A stretch of DNA of 64,000 nt. It comes from Streptomyces muensis (GTDB taxonomy: Bacteria > Actinomycetota > Actinomycetes > Streptomycetales > Streptomycetaceae). The stretch lies in contig NZ_JAKEIP010000011.1 of assembly GCF_021474425.1 (NCBI RefSeq), forward strand, positions 32,597 to 96,596, in the 5' to 3' direction. The position numbers were made by a program, and so were the translations under genes. Shown here piece after piece: positions 46,129 to 55,045 of the stretch (position 1 is its first letter; the number at the start of each line of letters is the position of its first letter). The notes beneath the pieces are model-generated. The model had not been told where the DNA came from. It did not search any database and saw only the letters and a list, made by a program, of their open reading frames with translations.

Positions 46129-47016
46129 TTACGGTTTCGTCAGCCCGAGCAGCCGGGCGGCGTTCTCCTTGAGGATCTTCGGCTTGACCTCGTCCTTGAT
46201 CGACAGCTTCTCGAAGTCGGCGAGCCAGCGGTCGGGGGTGAGGACGGGGAAGTCGGAGCCGAAGAGGACCTTGTCCTTGAGCAGGGTGTTGGCGTACTGC
46301 ACCAGCTGCGGCGGGAAGTACTTCGGCGACCAGCCGGACAGGTCGATGTGCACGCCCGGCTTGTGCGTGGCGACGGCGAGGGCCTCGTCCTGCCAGGGGA
46401 AGGACGGGTGGGCGAGGATGATCTTCAGGTGCGGGAAGTCGGCCGCCACGTCGTCCACGTGGAGTGGGTTGGAGTACTTGAGGCGGATACCGCCCCCGCC
46501 GGGGACTCCGGCGCCGATGCCCGTCTGGCCCGTGTGGAAGAGGGCGATGGTGCCCGTCTCCTCGATCACCTCGTAGAGGTCGTACGCCACCGAGCGGTCG
46601 TTGGGGAAGAAGCCCTGGATGCTGGGGTGGAACTTGAAGCCCCGCACCCCGTACTCCTCGACCAGGCGGCGGGCCTGCTTCACGCCCGCCTTGCCGCGGA
46701 AGGGGTCGATGGAGGCGAAGGGGATCAGGACGTCCGGGTTGGCGGCCGCGGCCTCGGCGACCTCCTCGTTCGGGACCGGCGGGGTGCCGGTCGCGGACTC
46801 GGAGTCGACGGTGAAGATCACGGCGGCCATCTTCCGCTCGCGGTAGTACGCGGCGGTCTCCTCCAGCGTCGGCTTCCGCTTGCCCTCGACCTTGAAGTAC
46901 GCCGAGGAGGCGTCGTGCAGGTCGTCGTCCAGGGAGGCGTGGCCCTTGGAGGAGACCTCCGCGTGGGTGTGGACGTCGATCGCGACCAGCTCGTCGGGGT
47001 TCAGGGACGGGGCCAT
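46129..47016 (-). CDS. Amidohydrolase family 2 enzyme (ACMSD-like TIM barrel)
   Basis: The 295-residue protein has the metal-binding start AIDVHTHAE, KFHPSIQGF, ILAHPSFPW and the final aspartate in LFGSDFPVL. Amidohydrolase-2 members include metal-dependent decarboxylases and lactone or C-C hydrolases in aromatic catabolism. Its start shares one base with the SDR stop (TGATG), and the acyl-CoA ligase gene follows, so a role in degrading an aromatic or side-chain acid is inferred. Confidence 0.87.
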   Translation of the reverse strand: MAPSLNPDELVAIDVHTHAEVSSKGHASLDDDLHDASSAYFKVEGKRKPTLEETAAYYRERKMAAVIFTVDSESATGTPPVPNEEVAEAAAANPDVLIPFASIDPFRGKAGVKQARRLVEEYGVRGFKFHPSIQGFFPNDRSVAYDLYEVIEETGTIALFHTGQTGIGAGVPGGGGIRLKYSNPLHVDDVAADFPHLKIILAHPSFPWQDEALAVATHKPGVHIDLSGWSPKYFPPQLVQYANTLLKDKVLFGSDFPVLTPDRWLADFEKLSIKDEVKPKILKENAARLLGLTKP

Positions 47017-47933
47017 CACGCCTCCGGGAACTTGGGCGCCGGGATGCCGACCGACTGGAGTGCGGCGCCGACCGAGGTGGGCCAGACGTCGGCCAGGGTC
47101 TCGGGGGTCCAGCCGCCGTCGGCGTAGGCGGCCGCCATCTCCTGCGGATGCGACCAGAGTGCCACCTTGTCGCCGCCGACGCCGATGGCCTGGCCGGTGA
47201 CGCCCCGGGCCGCCTCGGAGGCGAGGAAGGGGACGAGGGCCGCGCAGTCCTCGGGGGTGCCGAAGCCCTCGCCCTTGCGCAGGAAGTCGGGCAGCGGCTC
47301 GCCGTTCTTCATGGCCTCGATGTACGGGGCGAAGGCGGGGATGGTCTCGGTCATGGCGGTCGCGGCGACCGGCACGATGGCGTTGACGGTGATGTTCGCG
47401 CGGCCCAGCTCCATCGACCAGGTGCGGGCCATGGCGGCGATGCCGGCCTTGGCGGCGGCGTAGTTCGTCTGGCCGAAGTTGCCGCGCTGGCCGGCCGGGG
47501 AGCCGACCAGGATCAGGGTGCCGCCCTCGCCCTGCTCGCGCATCCGGACGGCGGCGGCGCGGGCGCAGGTGAAGGTGCCCTTGAGGTGGGTGGTGATCAC
47601 CGCGTCGAAGTCGTCGTCGGTCATCTTCCACAGCACCTTGTCGCGCAGGATGCCGGCGTTGGTGACCAGGACGTCGAGCCGCCCGAACTCCTCGACCGCG
47701 CGGTTGACCAGGCGCTCGGCGGCCTCGGTGGTGCCGACCGGGACGACCTCGGCGACGGCGGTGCCGCCGGCCTCGGTGATGGACTTCACGGCCGCCTCGG
47801 CCACGGCCTCGTCGACGTCGTTGACGACCACGGAGGCGCCGTGGGCGGCCAGGGCGTGGGCGTAGGCGAGGCCGAGGCCCCGGCCGCTGCCGGTGACGAC
47901 GGCGGCCTTGCCGGTGAGATCGATGCTGGGCAC
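47016..47933 (-). CDS. Short-chain dehydrogenase/reductase, 3-hydroxyacyl-CoA type
   Basis: The 305-residue SDR has the NAD(P)-binding TGSGRGLGLAYAHAL, the structural NAG (VTNAGILRD), catalytic Ser in VGSPAG and the YxxxK pair in NYAAAKAG. The extended C terminus is like the dehydrogenase part of multifunctional beta-oxidation enzymes. It would oxidise the 3-hydroxyacyl-CoA made by the MaoC hydratase. GTG at 47933 follows AAGGGAC. It is the first gene of the four-gene operon and has a clear promoter at 47992-48020. Confidence 0.88.
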   Translation of the reverse strand: MPSIDLTGKAAVVTGSGRGLGLAYAHALAAHGASVVVNDVDEAVAEAAVKSITEAGGTAVAEVVPVGTTEAAERLVNRAVEEFGRLDVLVTNAGILRDKVLWKMTDDDFDAVITTHLKGTFTCARAAAVRMREQGEGGTLILVGSPAGQRGNFGQTNYAAAKAGIAAMARTWSMELGRANITVNAIVPVAATAMTETIPAFAPYIEAMKNGEPLPDFLRKGEGFGTPEDCAALVPFLASEAARGVTGQAIGVGGDKVALWSHPQEMAAAYADGGWTPETLADVWPTSVGAALQSVGIPAPKFPEA

Positions 47934-47964
47934 GTGAGGGGTCCCTTCGACGTGGGGTGCGGCT

Positions 47965-48029
47965 ACGAGATCGAAGCGGCTGACGAGATCGAAGTTAGGA
48001 GCAATAATTGTTGTCGTCAATAGTTGTTG
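47965..48029. promoter_or_regulatory. SDR operon promoter with two sets of direct repeats
   Basis: On the minus strand TTGACG (48020-48015) and TAACTT (47997-47992) are spaced by 17 bases, giving a start near 47986. Two pairs of 12-base repeats overlay it: CAATA(A/G)TTGTTG at 48002-48013 and 48018-48029 (16-base period, over the -35 and spacer) and ACGAGATCGAAG at 47965-47976 and 47983-47994 (18-base period, downstream). The first pair includes the palindrome CAATAATTG. The adjacent MarR and IclR proteins are natural candidates to bind one pair each. Confidence 0.6.
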
Positions 48030-48040
48030 GAGACCTTCGG

Positions 48041-48586
48041 GTGCGCCATGCTGGAATCTGCACAGAGGAACCCCCGGCACCGGGGGCCGAGACCAGGGAG
48101 CCCGCCATCGCCCGCCAGCACGCCACGAACCCGGCACCCATCGACGCGAACGAACCGTGGATGCGCGGACTGCACGCGGACACGGGCTATCTGCTGTACC
48201 GCCTGGGCCTGCGCTCGGGTCAGTTGTTCAACACGTTCCTCCAGGAGTCGGGCCTGCGGCTGCGCCACTACGCGGTGCTGCGGTTCCTCGCCACGTCGCC
48301 GGGCGCCCTCCAGCGCGAGCTGAGCGCGTCGCTCGGCTACGACCCGAGCGCGATCGTCGGCCTGGTCGACGACCTGGAGAAGCTGGGCTTCGCCGAGCGA
48401 CGCCCCTCCCCCGACGACCGCCGCAGCCGGATCATCGTGCTGACCGAGGGCGGCCGGGCGTTCCTGCGCGACACCGACGAGGCCGGGCAGCGCGTCACCA
48501 ACGAACTGCTCCAGCCTCTCGACCCGACCGAGCGGGAGCAGCTGCACGGGCTGCTTCAGCGGGTCACCGAGTCCGGGCTGGGGTGA
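48041..48586 (+). CDS. MarR-family transcriptional regulator
   Basis: The 181-residue regulator has the MarR winged helix: LRHYAVLRFLATSPGALQRE, LSASLGYDPSAIVGLVDDLE and the wing RRPSPDDRRSRIIVLTEGG. GTG at 48041 behind GGAG is chosen; the N-terminal 39 residues before WMRGLHADTGYL are unlike the family, so a later ATG at 48158 is possible. A perfect hairpin CCCCCGGCACCGGGGG at 48071-48086 would then lie in the leader. It is divergent from the acyl-CoA operon and followed after 18 bases by the IclR gene; probably a repressor lifted by an aromatic or acyl ligand. Confidence 0.85.
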   Translation: MRHAGICTEEPPAPGAETREPAIARQHATNPAPIDANEPWMRGLHADTGYLLYRLGLRSGQLFNTFLQESGLRLRHYAVLRFLATSPGALQRELSASLGYDPSAIVGLVDDLEKLGFAERRPSPDDRRSRIIVLTEGGRAFLRDTDEAGQRVTNELLQPLDPTEREQLHGLLQRVTESGLG

Positions 48587-48604
48587 CGCGGCGATGAGGT
48601 GCCC

Positions 48605-49372
48605 ATGACCGCCGACGCCGGGGCGCGTTCCGCGCCCGACCGGCTGCTGTCCGTGCTCGGGGCCTTCGACCTCGAACATCCGGCGCTGTGTCTGACGGAC
48701 ATCAGCCGCCGGGCCGGGCTCAGCCTGAGCACCGCGCACCGGCTGGTGAACGCCCTCACCGAGTGGGGCGCCCTGGAGCGGGACGGCTCCGGCCTCTACC
48801 ACGTCGGGCTGCGGCTGTGGGAGCTCGCGGCACTCGCGCCGCGGGGGCTGGCGCTGCGGCAGCTCGCGCTGCCGTATCTGGAGGACCTGTACGAAGCGAC
48901 GCACGAGAACGTGCAGTTGGCGGTACGCGACGGAGCCGAGGTCGTCTACATCGAGTGGCTGTCGGGACGCTCCGCGGTCGGCGTGCACATCCGGGTCGGG
49001 GCACGCTGGCCCCTGCACGCCACCGGGGTCGGTCTCGCGCTGCTCGCGCACAGCGACCCCGGGTTCCAGGAGGAGTACTGCGCCGGCCCGCTCACCTCCT
49101 TCACGCCGTACACCGTCACCGACCCGGCCCGCCTGCGCCGCATGCTGGCGGACGTGCGCCGCACCGGCGTTGCGGTCAGCAGCCGCCAGGTCACCGACGA
49201 CGCCCTGTCGGTGGCCGCCCCGATACGCGGCCCGGGCGGTTCGGTCACCGCCGCGGTGTCCGTCGTCGTGCCCCAGGCCGACGCCCAGGTCCCGGTCCTG
49301 GTACCGGCCGTGCGGCTCGCGGCGCGCGGGATCTCGCGAGGGCTGGGGTGGCAGCCGGAGAAGGGCGCGTAG
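48605..49372 (+). CDS. IclR-family transcriptional regulator
   Basis: The 255-residue protein has an IclR helix-turn-helix (LCLTDISRRAGLSLSTAHRL) and the C-terminal effector domain (VVYIEWLSGRSAVGVHIRVG, LHATGVGLALLAH). Members sense small organic acids and often control aromatic or glyoxylate pathways. ATG at 48605 is preceded by GAGG. It lies 18 bases after the MarR gene, giving two regulators for the one divergent operon, in accord with the two kinds of repeats in the promoter. Confidence 0.9.
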   Translation: MTADAGARSAPDRLLSVLGAFDLEHPALCLTDISRRAGLSLSTAHRLVNALTEWGALERDGSGLYHVGLRLWELAALAPRGLALRQLALPYLEDLYEATHENVQLAVRDGAEVVYIEWLSGRSAVGVHIRVGARWPLHATGVGLALLAHSDPGFQEEYCAGPLTSFTPYTVTDPARLRRMLADVRRTGVAVSSRQVTDDALSVAAPIRGPGGSVTAAVSVVVPQADAQVPVLVPAVRLAARGISRGLGWQPEKGA

Positions 49373-49375
49373 GCG

Positions 49376-49663
49376 CTACAGGCGCACCGTCATCTCCACC
49401 GCCACCTCGTCACCCGCCCCGAGCCCCCGCGGCGCCCGCACCGCCTTCTTCAGCGGCAGCAGGTAGCCGCCGTCCTTGGGGAAGAGGGAGGTCTCGAAGG
49501 CGACTTCGCCGATCCTCGCCTCGACCGGGATCACACCCCAGCCGTACGTGGCCATCGCGGCGACCTCCCGGATGTCGGCGGACTCCTGGTCGGGCACGCC
49601 GATGAAGTAGTACGGCGCCGGGCCGCGCCATTCGATCACCCGGCCGGTGAAGGCGAGTTCCAT
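49376..49663 (-). CDS. DUF1905 family protein
   Basis: The 95-residue beta-rich protein matches DUF1905: ELAFTGRVIEWRGPAPYYFI, then GWGVIPVEARIG and GGYLLPLKKAVR. Family function is unknown. ATG at 49663 gives the usual family N terminus; an in-frame ATG at 49678 would add five residues. It is convergent with the IclR gene, three bases apart, and divergent from the GH16 gene. Confidence 0.85.
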   Translation of the reverse strand: MELAFTGRVIEWRGPAPYYFIGVPDQESADIREVAAMATYGWGVIPVEARIGEVAFETSLFPKDGGYLLPLKKAVRAPRGLGAGDEVAVEMTVRL

Positions 49664-49795
49664 ACGCTCAGGCCTCATCTCTCTCGGTGTCCTCACCAGG
49701 ATCGCAGGCTGGCAGGCGGGCAGCGCGGTCCGGCACATTTCCGCATTCACAGGGTGAACTCCCCTGTGATGGAAGGGTTTTCTCTGCTTCACCTC

Positions 49796-49851
49796 TTGAC
49801 GACCGGAGGGACCGGGAGCACATTGGCGACACTTTGAGAGCGCTCTCAAAG
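49796..49851 (+). promoter_or_regulatory. GH16 promoter and perfect 20-base palindromic operator
   Basis: TTGACG (49796-49801) and CACATT (49819-49824), 17 bases apart, precede CTTTGAGAGCGCTCTCAAAG (49832-49851), which is a perfect palindrome placed over the expected start of transcription. Its core TGAGAGCGCTCTCA differs at two symmetric positions from the CebR box TGGGAGCGCTCCCA as I recall it. This suggests a LacI-family repressor of the CebR kind. Confidence 0.7.
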
Positions 49852-49908
49852 CCCAAGGCTCCCCGCACCCCACGCATCCCCACCCGTACACCGAGAGGCA
49901 GCACCCCC

Positions 49909-51306
49909 ATGAGTGAACCCTCCGGCATACATCGCAGACACCGTTCCCTCCGGCGGACGTTCGTCGCCCTGCTCGGCACGCTGGGCCTCGCGGCGGCCGC
50001 CGCAACCGTCGCCGTCCCCTCCGCCAACGCCTCCGCGCCGCCGCCTCCTTCGGGCTGGACGCAGGTGTTCCTCGACGACTTCAACGGCGCGGCCGGCACC
50101 GGTGTGAACACCGCCGACTGGCAGTACGCGACCGGCAAGGGCTACCCCGGCGGTCCCGCCAACTGGGGCACCGGCGAGATCGAGACGATGACCAACAGCA
50201 CCGACAACGTCTCCCTCGACGGCAACGGCAACCTCCGCATCACCCCGCGCCGGGACGCCTCCGGCAACTGGACCTCGGGCCGCGTCGAGACCAACCGCAC
50301 CGACTTCCAGCCCCCGGCGGGCGGCAAGCTCCGCGTGGAGGCGCGCATCCAGGTGCCGAACGTGACCGGGGCCGCCGCCAAGGGCTACTGGCCGGCGTTC
50401 TGGATGCTCGGCGCGCCCTACCGGGGCAACTACTGGAACTGGCCCGCCGTCGGCGAGCTGGACATCATGGAGAACACGCAGGGCATGAACACGGTGTTCG
50501 CCACGATGCACTGCGGCACCTCACCGGGCGGCCCCTGCAACGAGACCAGCGGCATCGGCGGCAACACCACCTGCTCCGGCACCAGCTGCCAGGCGGGCTT
50601 CCACACCTACCGGCTGGAGTGGGACCGCTCGACGAGCGTCGAGGAGATCCGCTTCTACCTCGACGGCACCAACTTCCACACCGTACGCGCCAACCAGGTC
50701 GACGCGACGACCTGGACGAACGCCACGAACCACGGCTTCTTCATCATCCTCAACGTCGCGATGGGCGGCGGCTTCCCCGACGCGTTCGGCGGCGGCCCGG
50801 ACAGCGGGACTCAGCCCGGGCACGCCATGGTCGTCGACTACGTCCAGGTGCTGTCGGCCACCGGGGGCGGCACCACACCGCCGCCGACCGGCAACCGTGA
50901 CGCCTACAGCGCCATCCAGGCCGAGTCGTACGACAGCCAGAGCGGCGTGAGCGCCGAGACCACCTCCGACTCCGGCGGCGGACAGAACATCGGTGCCGTG
51001 GCGAACGGCGACTGGGCGCTGTACAAGGGCGTCAACTTCGGTTCCACGGCGGCCACCCAGTTCGTCGCCCGGGTGGCGAGCGGTGCCGGCGGCGGCGTCA
51101 GCGGACTGGTCGAGGTGCGTCTGGACAGCCGTGGCAACGCGCCCGTCGGCAGTTTCGCGGTGGGCAACACCGGCGGCTGGCAGTCGTGGCGGACCATCCC
51201 GGCGAACATCAGCGGGGTGACCGGCACGCACGACGTCTATCTCACCTTCACCAGCGGCCAGCCGGCGGACTTCGTGAACGTGAACTGGTTCAACTTCGGC
51301 CGCTGA
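49909..51306 (+). CDS. Secreted GH16 endo-beta-glucanase with C-terminal CBM6
   Basis: The 465-residue exoenzyme has a Sec signal (basic RRHRSLRR, hydrophobic core, cleavage near residue 42), a GH16 domain (about 45-315) and a CBM6-type module (about 335-465) joined by a TTPPPTG linker. The active site is GELDIMEN, the E-x-D-x-x-E signature with nucleophile and acid/base. Such enzymes with CBM6 typically cut beta-1,3-glucan (laminarin, fungal walls). The perfect operator just upstream indicates substrate induction. The start is ATG at 49909. Confidence 0.92.
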   Translation: MSEPSGIHRRHRSLRRTFVALLGTLGLAAAAATVAVPSANASAPPPPSGWTQVFLDDFNGAAGTGVNTADWQYATGKGYPGGPANWGTGEIETMTNSTDNVSLDGNGNLRITPRRDASGNWTSGRVETNRTDFQPPAGGKLRVEARIQVPNVTGAAAKGYWPAFWMLGAPYRGNYWNWPAVGELDIMENTQGMNTVFATMHCGTSPGGPCNETSGIGGNTTCSGTSCQAGFHTYRLEWDRSTSVEEIRFYLDGTNFHTVRANQVDATTWTNATNHGFFIILNVAMGGGFPDAFGGGPDSGTQPGHAMVVDYVQVLSATGGGTTPPPTGNRDAYSAIQAESYDSQSGVSAETTSDSGGGQNIGAVANGDWALYKGVNFGSTAATQFVARVASGAGGGVSGLVEVRLDSRGNAPVGSFAVGNTGGWQSWRTIPANISGVTGTHDVYLTFTSGQPADFVNVNWFNFGR

Positions 51307-51393
51307 CAGGGGTTTCGCACTGCGGCCCCCGACCAGTCGACGCCCCGCGAGCGCTCACCGGCCCGCGGGGCGTCGTCACGGTCGCGGCCGTGC

Positions 51394-51813
51394 TCAGCGT
51401 CGCCGCCGTAGCATCCGGACGACTTTCGGGAGCGCGGCGCCGAGCACCAGCGCGGCGAGTGGAACGGCGACGTCGGTCCAGGTGCGGCGGATGGGCCGGT
51501 ACGTCGCGACGCCGTTGCTGATCTCGATGTAGCCGACCGGCCTGGCGTCCGCACCTCCCCCACCGCCGCCGCCCTCACGGTCCCCGCCCGCACCGTCCCG
51601 CCCGGCTCCGGCGCCCAGTCCGAAGGCGACTCTGGCGACCGGGATGACGGTGACGCCGTCGGCGGTGACGGGTTCGCCGTAGACGGCGGTGACCGAGGCG
51701 CTGCCACCGAGTCTGTCGGCCAGGTGTTCCAAAAGCGCGTCCGCGGCATGCGTCGCGGAGGTCTGCGTGTCCGGCAGTGACACGGCGGCGGGGTTCTCCT
51801 CGTGGTCGGTCAT
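51394..51813 (-). CDS. GerW/YtfJ-family sporulation-linked protein
   Basis: The 139-residue protein has the YtfJ/GerW signature: VYGEPVTADGVTVIPVARVA, FGLGAG and a glycine-rich loop (EGGGGGGGADARPVGYIEI), then a C-terminal hydrophobic helix followed by MLRRRR that could anchor in the membrane. In Bacillus the family is needed for spore germination; in Streptomyces its role is not clear. It is transcribed on its own, convergent with the GH16 gene. Confidence 0.8.
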   Translation of the reverse strand: MTDHEENPAAVSLPDTQTSATHAADALLEHLADRLGGSASVTAVYGEPVTADGVTVIPVARVAFGLGAGAGRDGAGGDREGGGGGGGADARPVGYIEISNGVATYRPIRRTWTDVAVPLAALVLGAALPKVVRMLRRRR

Positions 51814-51873
51814 TCAGCACTCGTAGACAAGCGGGCCGGCCCTGTCAAGAAGCCCCGCCGAGCCGCGGGTCCC

Positions 51874-52773
51874 TCAGCGGATCTCCGCGCGGAACGCCGC
51901 AGGCGTGACCTCCGTGTGCTGGTGGAAGAACTTCGAGAAGTTCGCGGCATCCGGAAACCCGACGGCCACCCCCACCCGCCCGATCGTCATGTCCGTATGG
52001 GCGAGCAACCGCTTCGCCTCCAGAATCACCCGCTTGTCGATGAACCCCTTGGGCGTGAGCCCGGTCGCGGCACGCACCGCGCGGACCAGGGTCCGCCGCG
52101 AGTAGCCGAGCTGATCGGCATAGGCACTGACGCTGTGGTTGGTGGCGAACCCCTTCTCGACCGCGTCCCGGAACAACGTGAACGTCGTGTCCCCCTGCTG
52201 CCGCGCGGCCTCCGCCGAACTCGCCGCGAGATGGGCCAACCGCAGCAGGAACGCCGTGAGCGAGTGCCGCAGCACCGCCGTGTGCAGACTCAACGGGAGG
52301 GTCGTGGTGTCCTCGTACTCACGCTGGAGCTGGACCAGCGCCGAACGCAGAGCGGTCAGCCGGTCCGCGTCGGGGTGGAGCAGGGGCGGCAGGTCGTAGC
52401 GGTAGAGGCCGGTCGCCTCCACCGTGGCGCGCGGCAGGAAGCCCGGCTGCATGGTCAGGACGGTGCCCCGGTAGTCGCCGGTCCGCGAGAAGCGGTGCAC
52501 CTGACCGGGCCGGATCCACATCACGTCACCCGCGTTCGCCTCGTACTCGGCGAAGTCGATCATGTGGCGTACGGGGCCCTCGTCGAAGAGCATCACGATG
52601 TGGAAGTCGATGCGGTGCACGCGCTCCAGCGGAGCGTCGGCGGCGTGCCAGGTGCGCCCGGTGCCCATCTGGCCGACCTGCATGCCGACGCCGAGGACGC
52701 TCAGATCGACCGGGAACGGGAACGTCCGTATCCCGTCGCCGCCTTCAGCCCCGACATCCGTCATATCCGCCAT
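51874..52773 (-). CDS. AraC-family transcriptional regulator
   Basis: The 299-residue protein has an N-terminal cupin-type sensor domain (RVHRIDFHIVMLFDEG, VMWIRPGQVHRFS) and two C-terminal helix-turn-helix motifs (VSAYADQLGYSRRTLVRAVR; IGRVGVAVGFPDAANFSKFF). The ATG at 52773 is preferred; ATG at 52764 and GTG at 52794 are alternatives. It is divergent from the pentose-phosphate operon with 177 bases between them, but a regulatory link to that operon is only possible, not shown. Confidence 0.87.
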   Translation of the reverse strand: MADMTDVGAEGGDGIRTFPFPVDLSVLGVGMQVGQMGTGRTWHAADAPLERVHRIDFHIVMLFDEGPVRHMIDFAEYEANAGDVMWIRPGQVHRFSRTGDYRGTVLTMQPGFLPRATVEATGLYRYDLPPLLHPDADRLTALRSALVQLQREYEDTTTLPLSLHTAVLRHSLTAFLLRLAHLAASSAEAARQQGDTTFTLFRDAVEKGFATNHSVSAYADQLGYSRRTLVRAVRAATGLTPKGFIDKRVILEAKRLLAHTDMTIGRVGVAVGFPDAANFSKFFHQHTEVTPAAFRAEIR

Positions 52774-52881
52774 GTCCGTCTCATGCCATCTCACTCGTGC
52801 GGGCCCCTCGCTCAGCCGTGCGCGGCACTCCTCGCGGTGTCCCACTTTCACCACAGCGTGACACACGACGACCTTCCCTCT

Positions 52882-52898
52882 TAAAAGTCAGACTTTTA
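52882..52898. promoter_or_regulatory. 17-base palindrome upstream of the transketolase operon
   Basis: TAAAAGTCAGACTTTTA is a perfect palindrome around a central A, and a third ACTTTT half-copy follows directly. It is AT-rich in a high-GC genome and lies 52 bases before the tkt ATG, so it is a strong operator candidate for the pentose-phosphate operon or for the divergent AraC gene. GTGACA about 20 bases upstream is a weak -35 possibility. Confidence 0.6.
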
Positions 52899-52950
52899 CT
52901 TTTGAACGCGTTGGACCAGCCAGTTCGCCGCGACCAAGGACTTTCTGAAG

Positions 52951-55026
52951 ATGAGCACGCAGACACCGGACAGCTTCGAATGGACCGAACTCGACCGGCG
53001 TGCCGTCGACACGGCCCGCCTCCTGGCGGCCGATGCCGTACAGCGGGTCGGCAACGGTCACCCGGGCACCGCGATGAGCCTCGCCCCGGCCGCCTACACG
53101 ATCTTTCAGAAGGTGATGCGGCACGATCCCGCCGACCCGGAGTGGACCGGGCGTGACCGCTTCGTCCTCTCCCCCGGGCACACCTCGCTGACCCTCTACA
53201 CCCAGCTCTTCCTCGCCGGGTACGAGCTGGAGCTCGACGACCTGAAATCCTTCCGGACCCAGGGTTCGAAGACGCCGGGTCACCCCGAGTACGGGCACAC
53301 GGCGGGCGTGGAGACCACCACCGGTCCGCTGGGTCAGGGCGTCGCCAACGCCGTCGGGATGGCGATGGCCGCCCGCTACGAGCGTGGCCTGTTCGACCCC
53401 GAGGCCCCCGAGGGCGCGTCCCCGTTCGACCACACCATCTGGGCGATCGTCTCCGACGGCGACCTGGAGGAGGGCGTCTCCGCCGAGGCCTCCTCGCTCG
53501 CCGGCCACCAGAAGCTCGGCAACCTGGTCTTCCTCTACGACGACAACCACATCTCCATCGAGGGCGACACGGCGACCGCGTTCTCCGAGGACGTGCTGAA
53601 GCGGTACGAGGCGTACGGCTGGCACGTGCAGCGGATCGAGCCCGCGCTGGGCGGCGACATCGACGTGAACGCGTTGTACGCGGCGCTCAGGGCGGCGCAG
53701 GCCGAGACCGAGCGCCCCTCCATCATCGCCATGCGCACGATCATCGCCTGGCCCGCTCCGAACGCGCAGAACACCGAGGCCTCGCACGGCTCCGCCCTCG
53801 GCGCCGACGAGATCGCCGCCACCAAGCGCATCCTCGGCTTCGACCCGGAGCGGACCTTCGAGGTCGCGGGCGAGGTCCTCGCCCACTCCCGCCGCGCCCT
53901 GGACCGGGGCGCCGAGGCCCACGCGGCCTGGGACAAGCAGCTCGACAAGTGGCGCGGTGCCAACCCCGAGCGCGCCCGGCTGTTCGACCGGATCCTCGCC
54001 GGGCAGCTGCCCGAGGGCTGGGAAGACGCGCTGCCAGTCTTCGAGGAGGGCAAGTCGGTCGCCACCCGTGCCGCCTCCGGCAAGGTGCTCCAGGCGCTGG
54101 GTGCCATGATCCCCGAGCTGTGGGGCGGCTCCGCCGACCTCGCCGGCTCCAACAACACCACCATCGACAAGACGAGTTCGTTCCTGCCGAAGGGCAACCC
54201 GCTGCCCGAGGCCGACCCGTACGGCCGCACCGTCCACTTCGGCATCCGCGAGTTCTCGATGGCCGCAGAGATGAACGGCATCGCGCTGCACGGCAACACC
54301 CGTATCTACGGCGGCACGTTCCTGGTGTTCTCCGACTACATGCGCAACGCGGTCCGCATGTCCGCGCTGATGCAGCTGCCGGTGACGTACGTCTGGACGC
54401 ACGACTCCATCGGTCTCGGCGAGGACGGCCCGACCCACCAGCCGGTCGAGCACCTGGCCTCGCTGCGGGCGATCCCGGGCCTGAACATCGTCCGCCCCGC
54501 CGACGCCAACGAGACCGCGGTCGCCTGGGCCGAGATCCTCAGGCGGCACTCCGCCAACCCGGCCCCGCACGGCCTCGCGCTCACCCGCCAGGGGGTGCCG
54601 ACGCTCCCGGTCAACCCCGATGCGGCCAAGGGCGGTTACGTCCTCGAGGAGGCCTCCGGCGAGATCCCCGAGGTGATCCTCGTCGCCACCGGTTCCGAGG
54701 TGCAGCTGGCCGTCGCCGCGCGGGAGCGGTTGGAGGCCGACGGGATCGGTACCCGGGTGGTGTCGATGCCGTCCGTGGAGTGGTTCGAGGAGCAGCCGCG
54801 CGAGTACCGCGAGTCCGTCCTGCCGCCGGCCGTGAAGGCGCGGGTCGCCGTCGAGGCCGGGATCGGGCTGACCTGGTACCGGTTCGTCGGCGACGCGGGA
54901 CGCATCGTCTCCCTGGAGCACTTCGGCGCCTCCGCCGACGCCGGGACCCTGTTCGCCGAGTACGGCTTCACCGCCGAGAACGTCGCCGCCGCAGCCCGGG
55001 AATCCCTTACCGCAGCCCGCGGTTGA
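52951..55026 (+). CDS. tkt: Transketolase
   Basis: The 691-residue thiamine-diphosphate enzyme moves two-carbon units between sugar phosphates in the non-oxidative pentose-phosphate pathway. It shows [16 protein letters not shown], the ThDP motif [17 protein letters not shown](Q)KL with DDNHIS, and the pyrimidine-binding [18 protein letters not shown] with [25 protein letters not shown] precedes the ATG. It is the first of six overlapping or closely spaced genes that rebuild the pathway; streptomycetes normally have another tkt elsewhere, so this is probably the second copy. Confidence 0.95.
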   Translation: MSTQTPDSFEWTELDRRAVDTARLLAADAVQRVGNGHPGTAMSLAPAAYTIFQKVMRHDPADPEWTGRDRFVLSPGHTSLTLYTQLFLAGYELELDDLKSFRTQGSKTPGHPEYGHTAGVETTTGPLGQGVANAVGMAMAARYERGLFDPEAPEGASPFDHTIWAIVSDGDLEEGVSAEASSLAGHQKLGNLVFLYDDNHISIEGDTATAFSEDVLKRYEAYGWHVQRIEPALGGDIDVNALYAALRAAQAETERPSIIAMRTIIAWPAPNAQNTEASHGSALGADEIAATKRILGFDPERTFEVAGEVLAHSRRALDRGAEAHAAWDKQLDKWRGANPERARLFDRILAGQLPEGWEDALPVFEEGKSVATRAASGKVLQALGAMIPELWGGSADLAGSNNTTIDKTSSFLPKGNPLPEADPYGRTVHFGIREFSMAAEMNGIALHGNTRIYGGTFLVFSDYMRNAVRMSALMQLPVTYVWTHDSIGLGEDGPTHQPVEHLASLRAIPGLNIVRPADANETAVAWAEILRRHSANPAPHGLALTRQGVPTLPVNPDAAKGGYVLEEASGEIPEVILVATGSEVQLAVAARERLEADGIGTRVVSMPSVEWFEEQPREYRESVLPPAVKARVAVEAGIGLTWYRFVGDAGRIVSLEHFGASADAGTLFAEYGFTAENVAAAARESLTAARG

Positions 55027-55045
55027 TCCGAGCGTCAGAAAGAAG

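Noticed and set aside
48107..48109. ATC as the MarR start codon, placed six bases after AGGGAG
   Set aside because: ATC is very rarely used for initiation; GTG at 48041 has a GGAG site. The placement is nonetheless striking.
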